A stretch of 10,319 nucleotides of DNA from Chloroflexota bacterium (GTDB taxonomy: Bacteria > Chloroflexota > Dehalococcoidia > Lucifugimonadales > JADFKI01): contig JADFKI010000118.1 in NCBI GenBank assembly GCA_022565015.1, positions 1 to 10,319 of the forward strand, given 5' to 3'. The translations under genes and the position numbers were made by a program. The notes under the pieces were generated by a model. It ran no database searches. It was not told the DNA's origin and saw only the letters and a list, made by a program, of their open reading frames with translations. Positions 6,197-10,319 of the stretch are shown one piece after another. Numbering within the stretch: position 1 is the first letter of the stretch; each line of letters opens with the position of its first letter.

Positions 6197-6661
6197 GTGT
6201 ATTCATGTATATTAGTTCCCCTAGACGGCTCCAAGCTGGCTGAGAAGGCACTGGCACACGCGGAAGGACTGGCAAAGTCCTCCGGCGCCACGGTTCACAT
6301 TCTCATGTCAATGTCCCGGCATTACAGCAGCGAGACACCCATTGGCGGTGGTCTGGAGGCCGACCAGAGCGTGGCCCGTACTGCGGAGCTGAGCAGGCAG
6401 TTGGAGGAAGCGGAAATTCAGACGGCACAGCAGTATTTGGACCACACCGCCACCGGCCTGAAGAACTTGGGACTCGAGACGATCGTGGAGTTGACAACCG
6501 GCCCGGCCCACGAGCACGTGATCGACTACGCGAAGCAGCACGGCGTGGACCTGATAGTAATGTCCACGCACGGCCACGGCGGTATTAAGCGAATGTTGCT
6601 GGGAAGCACCACCGACAGGGTGATTCGCTCGGGTGAAGTGCCCGTCCTGGTCGTGCCGTAG
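6197..6661 (+). CDS. Universal stress protein (UspA family, ATP-binding type)
   Basis: This 154-residue single-domain protein has the Usp alpha/beta fold. The N-terminal strand ILVPLDGS (5-12) carries the conserved Asp, and the C-terminal ATP-binding signature is STHG-HGGIKRMLL-GS, matching the G-x2-G-x9-G(S/T) motif with Ser at the first position. It closes with VPVLVVP as usual. Such proteins bind ATP, dimerise and support survival under stress; a specific partner cannot be inferred. GTG is the start, with GAGGGAG six bases upstream. The gene is first in a plus-strand run: HAD hydrolase 21 bp downstream, then SDR. A strong consensus promoter at 6087-6115 suggests substantial constitutive expression. 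Confidence 0.93.
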   Translation: MYSCILVPLDGSKLAEKALAHAEGLAKSSGATVHILMSMSRHYSSETPIGGGLEADQSVARTAELSRQLEEAEIQTAQQYLDHTATGLKNLGLETIVELTTGPAHEHVIDYAKQHGVDLIVMSTHGHGGIKRMLLGSTTDRVIRSGEVPVLVVP

Positions 6662-6682
6662 CCACGTTAGGAGCGCTGAAAA

Positions 6683-7396
6683 TTGGATATATCTGAGATC
6701 AAGGCATTGACCTTTGACGTATTTGGCACCGTTGTAGACTGGCGGAGCAGCATCACGCGCGAGGGGCGTCGACTTGGAGAAGCCAGGGGTATCGACGTGG
6801 ACTGGTCCACGTTCGCGGACGACTGGCGCGCCGGTTACGGCCCATCCATGAGCCGTGTGCGAGAGGGAGAGCTGCCGTGGACCAACATCGACGCGTTGCA
6901 CCGAATGGTGCTGGATGAGCTGCTGGAGAAGTACGGAATCACCGGACTAACAGAGGAAGAGAAGGACGATTTCAACAAGGCCTGGCACAGGCTCGCTCCC
7001 TGGCCCGATTCGGTATCCGGACTCACCCGCCTGAAGAAGAGATTCGTTCTCGCGACCCTCTCCAACGGAAACGTGGCGCTGTTGACCAATATGGCCAAGA
7101 ACGCCGGTCTGCCCTGGGACTGCATTCTCTCAGCCGAGCTTTTCAAGCACTACAAGCCCGACCCGGAAACCTATTTAGGCGCGGCGAGCCTGCTGGGACT
7201 GGAGCCCGGTGAGGTGATGATGGTCGCGGCTCACCAGAACGACCTTCGCTCGGCGCAGAAGGCCGGCCTGAAGGCCGCATTCGTTCCCAGGCCCGACGAG
7301 TTCGGTCCGCAGCGCGAAGTGGACACAACACCGGACCCCGCCTTCGATTTCGTTGCGTCAAGCTTTGAGGAGCTCGCAACGATGCTGGGGGTCTGA
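6683..7396 (+). CDS. Type II haloacid-dehalogenase-like (HAD) hydrolase
   Basis: This 237-residue protein has all four HAD motifs. DVFGTVVDW supplies the nucleophile Asp12 (motif I). ATLSNGN near 115-121 is motif II, Lys in FKHYKPDPETY is motif III, and VAAHQNDLRSAQKAGLKAAFV carries the motif IV acidic site. The cap after motif I and the VAAH-x-x-DL pattern fit the haloacid dehalogenase type II subgroup (L-2-haloacid dehalogenases and phosphatase relatives). Halo-acid activity is not proven, since many such proteins are phosphatases; Thr16 after the nucleophile is common to both. It starts at TTG 6683 with AGGAG nine bases upstream, 21 bp after usp, so the two are likely cotranscribed. It ends with TGA, which shows that TGA is a normal stop in this genome. 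Confidence 0.88.
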   Translation: MDISEIKALTFDVFGTVVDWRSSITREGRRLGEARGIDVDWSTFADDWRAGYGPSMSRVREGELPWTNIDALHRMVLDELLEKYGITGLTEEEKDDFNKAWHRLAPWPDSVSGLTRLKKRFVLATLSNGNVALLTNMAKNAGLPWDCILSAELFKHYKPDPETYLGAASLLGLEPGEVMMVAAHQNDLRSAQKAGLKAAFVPRPDEFGPQREVDTTPDPAFDFVASSFEELATMLGV

Positions 7397-7465
7397 GTCG
7401 AGTTCGGGGCTGGGGGTTGGGTCGGGCGAGGGCCGCCAATGGCGGGTATTATCAGCAGCTTTGTC

Positions 7466-7471
7466 GAGGAG
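7466..7471 (+). promoter_or_regulatory. Shine-Dalgarno site favouring the SDR start at 7478
   Basis: GAGGAG lies six bases before the ATG at 7478. A longer start at 7439 also has a GAGGG six bases upstream, so the choice rests mainly on the family N-terminus. Confidence 0.6.
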
Positions 7472-7477
7472 AATACG

Positions 7478-8326
7478 ATGGGTAAGCTAGATGGCAAGGT
7501 AGTAGTAGTCACCGGCGCCAGCCGTGGAATAGGCGCGGAGATCGCGGCCCTGTTTGCGGCGGAGGGCGGAAAAGTGATTTGCGCCGCTCGCACGATGAGG
7601 GAGGGAGACCACCCACTTGAAGGGTCGCTGGAGACGACGGTTGCGGGCATCGGCGAGGCCGGTGGCGAGGCGACCGCGGTGTCCGTGAACATCTCCCTGC
7701 CGGAGGACTGCGAGAAGCTCGTACAATCGGCGCGTGACACCTACGGGACCGTGGACGTTCTCGTTAACAACGCCGCGCTCACATACTTCATACCGGTGAA
7801 GGAATACCCGGTCAACCGCTGGATGCGCTCGTGGGCCGTGAACTTCCAGGCGCCCTTCATGCTCAGCCAGATGGTGCTGGAAGACATGATCGAAAAGAAG
7901 TCCGGCAGCATCTTGAACATATCGTCGGGCGCCGCGATTGGTCCGGGACGCGGACCGTATCCGGACGCTCCTGCCAACGCCGGCGGGACCTGCTATGGGG
8001 CCGAGAAGGCTGCGCTGGAGAGGTTCACGCAAGGACTCGCGTCGGAGGTGTACCAGTTCGGGATCTCGGTCACGGCCCTGTCGCCCTCACAGGTCGTGCC
8101 CACTCCGGGAACGGTGTTCCACAACCTGGTCACCGGCTTCGACGACCCGCGCGGCGAGCACCCTGAGCTCATGGCCAAGGCCTCGCTTCTTCTTGCCACG
8201 GAGCCTCTGGACAAGATTACCGGCCGCGTCACATACAGCCAGCAGATCCTGAAAGAGTACGGTCAGCTCGAGGACGCCAAGGGCCGCGGCGTGGACAGCC
8301 CAGGCTCCGGATACAGCCAGGCGTAG
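7478..8326 (+). CDS. Short-chain dehydrogenase/reductase (SDR, classical-like)
   Basis: This 282-residue Rossmann enzyme has the classical SDR signatures. The cofactor-binding glycine motif TGASRGIG is at 12-19, NNAA at 97-100, the catalytic Ser in NISSGAA at 148-153, and the YxxxK pair Tyr173-Lys177 in CYGAEKAALERF. Between Ser and Tyr there is a longer Gly/Pro-rich insert than usual (GPGRGPYPDAPANAGG), which may shape the substrate pocket. Arg after beta-2 (CAARTM) suggests NADP(H) preference, but this is weak. Substrate unknown. The ATG at 7478 gives the normal MGKLDGKVVVVTG opening; an in-frame ATG at 7439 would add 13 atypical residues. It follows the HAD gene by 81 bp and may share the usp transcript or have an unrecognised promoter. 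No convincing terminator follows. Confidence 0.92.
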   Translation: MGKLDGKVVVVTGASRGIGAEIAALFAAEGGKVICAARTMREGDHPLEGSLETTVAGIGEAGGEATAVSVNISLPEDCEKLVQSARDTYGTVDVLVNNAALTYFIPVKEYPVNRWMRSWAVNFQAPFMLSQMVLEDMIEKKSGSILNISSGAAIGPGRGPYPDAPANAGGTCYGAEKAALERFTQGLASEVYQFGISVTALSPSQVVPTPGTVFHNLVTGFDDPRGEHPELMAKASLLLATEPLDKITGRVTYSQQILKEYGQLEDAKGRGVDSPGSGYSQA

Positions 8327-8542
8327 CCAGGCGCAGTCGTAGCCTTTCCGCTACTTGAAGGGGAAGGACTGCTTTGGAGCTCTTCGACCGACATACGGCC
8401 ATCTTGGACAATGCCGTCATTCCCTGAGACCGATGCCACACGGGTTGGTCGGATGCCCTCCCCTGCGTTTGCCGGCCGGGGCTACATTTAATCTACTTCT
8501 AAACAGCCAAGTAAAGTCCAAGAGTCAACATCAAACAGAACT

Positions 8543-9874
8543 CTAGCTCTCTCCATCGTAGTACGACGTGTGAGGAAAAAAATCCAGCCACGCCCAGTCG
8601 AAGGCCGACACGTAGGGTATCTGCTGGAGCAGCGTGCCCTTCAGCGGGCCTTCCAACGCGACGCCGTTCGCAGAATCCCATCGGCTGCCCGTCTCGGAGT
8701 CGACGATTCGCATACCTTCCAGCTCAAAGGTAAGCTCTGATATCCGGCGGCCGTCGGGCAAATTCGTATTGACGCGCCGCAGATAGACCTTGATGTCTCT
8801 CGTGTCAGGGTCAACGAAGACCACCACGGGGTTTTCTGCGATCACGTCGTTGATGACGCGCTCCTCGGCGGCCTTCTCGTATCGGTACGCCGTGGCGCCA
8901 TCCTCTAGCGCAACGCCTATCACGAAGTCGTCACTCGGCCGGACCGCGCGACGAACGATGATGCCCTTCAGGTCGTTCGTCAGGACTGAGGTATCCGGAT
9001 GCCCGCTGCGCCACGTCTCCCAGGGCACGACGGACGCAGGTATGAGCGTGAGGGCAGTACCTTTTAGTGGGCCCGCGATTGCGGTGCCCCAGGGCTGAGA
9101 CCAGACGCTCTCTGTCTCCCTGTCCCACCAGGTCATGGCGTTCATATAGAGCGCGCCCTGGTTGCCGAGCCGTAAGACCTCGCCGTTTATCCGCCGGTCG
9201 TGCACGAGACCGGTGTAGCAGATTGGTCACCAGGTGACCAGAATAGGGGTGCCTCCGAGCTCATCGTTCACCATTTCTCTGAAGCGAAGCACCCGAATGG
9301 GATAGGCCCGGGACTCTCCGTTGATGCTGACCCCCATGACCAGCTCATCGGCATCGAGCTCCACCTCATCGGGGCTTCCGACGAGGGGCTCGTAAATCGG
9401 TTTAATGGCGTCCAGCGGCAGTCGCTGATCGAACTTCCTTGGGTCCAGGAGCTTGGGGCCGTCGGGATTCAGCCTTTCGAACACGGACAGGCCCACGGCA
9501 CTGTCAGGCTCCACATCGACCGAAGCGGACCCATCCGCCACGCCGGTGCCGGCTATCCCCTTTACCTCAGCCTGCTGCAACGATTCCAGCGCATCAAAGG
9601 TCTCTTTCGCCGGTCCCAACACGTTTGCGGAGGGGGCTTCCCTGGAGGAAGCAGCTTGAGTGCCGAGAACCTCTGCACCCTCCGCCGGGGGTGCTCCGAG
9701 GTCGCGTTGATCGGGCGAAGCCAGGTCCGTAGGGTCTATCGTTACATCGGGGAAGGCACCTGTGCACGCGGCCGTAATCGTCGACGCGGCAATCAGTATG
9801 GCCAACGCCCGCCTTTGGCGCAATCCGCTTCGGGAGCCGTGTACGTAGGTTGCAATGTAGCGTGCTATCTTCAT
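8543..9874 (-). CDS. DUF3179 lipoprotein with in-frame TGA at the CxxC cysteine; candidate selenoprotein
   Basis: Reading 9874 to 8543 in one frame gives 443 residues interrupted only by TGA at 9229-9227 (residue 216). Both halves are DUF3179. Before it: GESRAYPIRVLRFREMVNDE and GGTPILVTW. After it: PICYTGLVHDRR, WDRETESVWSQPWGTAIAGP, GHPDTSVL, and a C-terminal GPLKGTLLQQIP then AWLDFFPHTSYYD. The family normally has CPxC after the VT(Y/W) strand, so the TGA replaces its first Cys, giving W-U-P-I-C with Cys219 intact. The N-terminus has a basic stretch, a hydrophobic run (~23-35) and a lipobox-like TAAC at 34-37, so an exported lipoprotein is likely. No Shine-Dalgarno precedes the GTG at 9205, arguing against reinitiation. 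Either selenocysteine is inserted or this is a fresh nonsense mutant. DUF3179 has no known function. The 5' start lacks an obvious Shine-Dalgarno. Confidence 0.75.
9194..9213 (-). promoter_or_regulatory. SECIS-like hairpin downstream of the in-frame TGA
   Basis: In the mRNA, CCGGUC (14-19 nt after the UGA) pairs perfectly with GACCGG (28-33 nt after) around the 8-nt loop UCGUGCAC. The loop begins 20 nt after the UGA, within the range used for bacterial SECIS elements. The G-U sits third and fourth in this loop, or the G second if U20 pairs with A26 and leaves a bulge. The hairpin is seen; the SECIS function is inference. Confidence 0.4.
9224..9240. repeat. 17-bp perfect palindrome over the TGA codon
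   Basis: TGGTCACC (9224-9231), one spacer base, and GGTGACCA (9233-9240) are perfect reverse complements. The in-frame stop lies in the arm at 9227-9229. If the codon were TGC the palindrome would have one mismatch. Confidence 0.9.
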
Positions 9875-10010
9875 GTGCTTTAAATGAGATGCCGCTGGAA
9901 GTTTGGGGATGCGCCGCCGCCGCCGAAGGCCGCCGCATTTATGGGCCGCCCTGATTCCAGGCCAGGACCGTGAATACTGAGGTACAGACCGAAATGCCGC
10001 GATATTCGCA

Positions 10011-10040
10011 TTGTGGCCCGCTGTTTTTACATGCTATAAT
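10011..10040 (+). promoter_or_regulatory. Promoter of rpsF
   Basis: TGCTATAAT (10032-10040) is a perfect extended -10 element, with a partial -35 TTGTGG at 10011-10016 and an 18-bp spacer to TATAAT. Transcription should start near 10047, about 104 nt before rpsF. Confidence 0.7.
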
Positions 10041-10046
10041 TTCGAG

Positions 10047-10150
10047 GATTCAGTCTTCCGAAACAAATGTTACGGATGACCGGCGAAAGTGCCGTGCCAT
10101 GTAAACGGCGCCCGAGCGGCACATGTAAATAATTCATTCAGGAGTCAAGC
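10047..10150 (+). promoter_or_regulatory. Structured rpsF leader, possible S6:S18 autoregulatory element
   Basis: The predicted leader is about 104 nt, long for a simple 5' UTR. GTGCCG (10089-10094) pairs with CGGCAC (10117-10122), and CATGT (10099-10103) can alternatively pair with ACATG (10121-10125). The CCCGAGCGGC stretch (10111-10120) resembles the CCG-containing bulge that the S6:S18 complex binds in rpsF leaders of many bacteria. The hairpins are visible; assignment to that element is inference without a covariance search. Confidence 0.4.
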
Positions 10151-10319
10151 TTGGTATCGCAGCGAAATCGAGACTATGAGCTGGTCATGGTCCTCAGCCC
10201 CGAGGCCAACGAGGAGGAGTTGACCGCGACCGTGGAGAGGGTTTCGAATTTTATCACCGAACACGGAGGGACCGCAGAGGAGCCCGACAACTGGGGGCCG
10301 CGACGGTGGTCCTACGCTG
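10151..10319 (+). CDS. rpsF: 30S ribosomal protein S6, N-terminal part (runs off right edge)
   Basis: Fifty-six codons are visible. After VSQRN, the translation shows the S6 opening RDYELVMVLSPEANEEEL, the helix TATVERVSNFI, then HGGTAEEPDNWGPRRWSYA. This is the S6 pattern of strand-helix-strand followed by the conserved W-G-R-R-x-(L/S)-(A/Y) segment. S6 binds S18 and helices 22-23 of 16S rRNA in the 30S platform. The start is TTG at 10151, with AGGAG ending six bases upstream. In many genomes rpsF is followed by ssb and rpsR; these would lie past the window. The upstream neighbour (DUF3179) is divergent and unrelated. Confidence 0.93.
   Translation, partial: MVSQRNRDYELVMVLSPEANEEELTATVERVSNFITEHGGTAEEPDNWGPRRWSYA

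Noticed and set aside
6081..6275. 64-codon minus-strand open frame in the usp upstream region
   Set aside because: It overlaps the usp start and promoter and shows no recognisable domain or ribosome binding site.
8339..8354. GTAGC/GCTAC hairpin after the SDR gene as a terminator
   Set aside because: The stem is only five pairs and no T-run follows; the 216-bp gap 8327-8542 shows no convincing terminator or gene.
8543..9205. Downstream DUF3179 half as a separate gene starting at GTG 9205
   Set aside because: The start falls inside the conserved domain just after the CxxC motif and has no Shine-Dalgarno; one gene with an internal TGA explains both halves.
9227..9229. TGA read as Trp or Gly by an altered genetic code
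   Set aside because: The DUF4389 gene (stop at 213-215) and the HAD gene (stop at 7394-7396) end with TGA at family-appropriate lengths, so TGA is a normal stop.
9200..9883. 227-codon open frame on the plus strand
   Set aside because: It is antisense to the DUF3179 gene; its composition is typical of shadow frames, while the minus frame has clear family motifs.
1..10319. CRISPR arrays, tRNA/rRNA genes, insertion sequences
   Set aside because: No regularly spaced short repeats, tRNA cloverleaf with T-arm, or transposase frame was found; the only repeats are the aminotransferase 3' duplication, the Fic inverted repeat and small palindromes.

Overview
The window looks like a chromosomal segment of a moderately GC-rich, free-living bacterium. 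Strong sigma70-type promoters, Shine-Dalgarno sites, GTG/TTG starts and a ribosomal protein gene (rpsF) at the right edge all indicate Bacteria. The mix of a luciferase-like F420/FMN oxidoreductase, a cyclase-family hydrolase, a type II HAD hydrolase, an SDR, a glutamate-1-semialdehyde-aminomutase-like transaminase and a DUF3179 lipoprotein resembles marine/soil Chloroflexota (SAR202/Dehalococcoidia-like). That placement is inferred from gene content only. TGA is a genuine stop here: the DUF4389 and HAD genes both end with it.

Layout. (1) 1-827, minus strand: a two-gene unit, a duplicated-domain DUF4389 membrane protein followed by the N-terminus of a DNA-3-methyladenine-glycosylase-like protein running off the left edge; its promoter lies at 864-892. 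(2) 1085-2371, plus: a complete class III PLP-dependent aminotransferase/aminomutase. (3) 2435-3660: an AT-richer insert carrying one class II Fic gene on the minus strand. It is bracketed by two ~155-bp direct copies of the 3' end plus terminator of the aminotransferase gene, and an 18-bp inverted repeat sits over the Fic start. (4) 3871-5787, minus: cyclase-family hydrolase then LLM-class oxidoreductase, a likely two-gene catabolic operon with a good promoter at 5889-5916. (5) 6197-8326, plus: universal stress protein, HAD hydrolase and SDR, driven by a consensus promoter at 6087-6115. (6) 8543-9874, minus: a DUF3179 lipoprotein interrupted by one in-frame TGA exactly at the first Cys of its conserved CxxC motif. 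(7) 10035 to the end, plus: an extended -10 promoter, a ~100-nt structured leader and the start of rpsF.

The most interesting signal is in region 6. Reading straight through the TGA gives an intact 443-residue DUF3179 protein with a W-U-P-I-C motif, so it may be a selenoprotein; a short hairpin lies 14-33 nt downstream where a bacterial SECIS would be. The competing explanation is a recent nonsense mutation, and a perfect 17-bp palindrome over the TGA offers a mechanism for that. The second signal is the Fic cassette inserted between duplicated gene ends without any recombinase. The remaining genes look like ordinary accessory metabolism whose substrates cannot be read from sequence.
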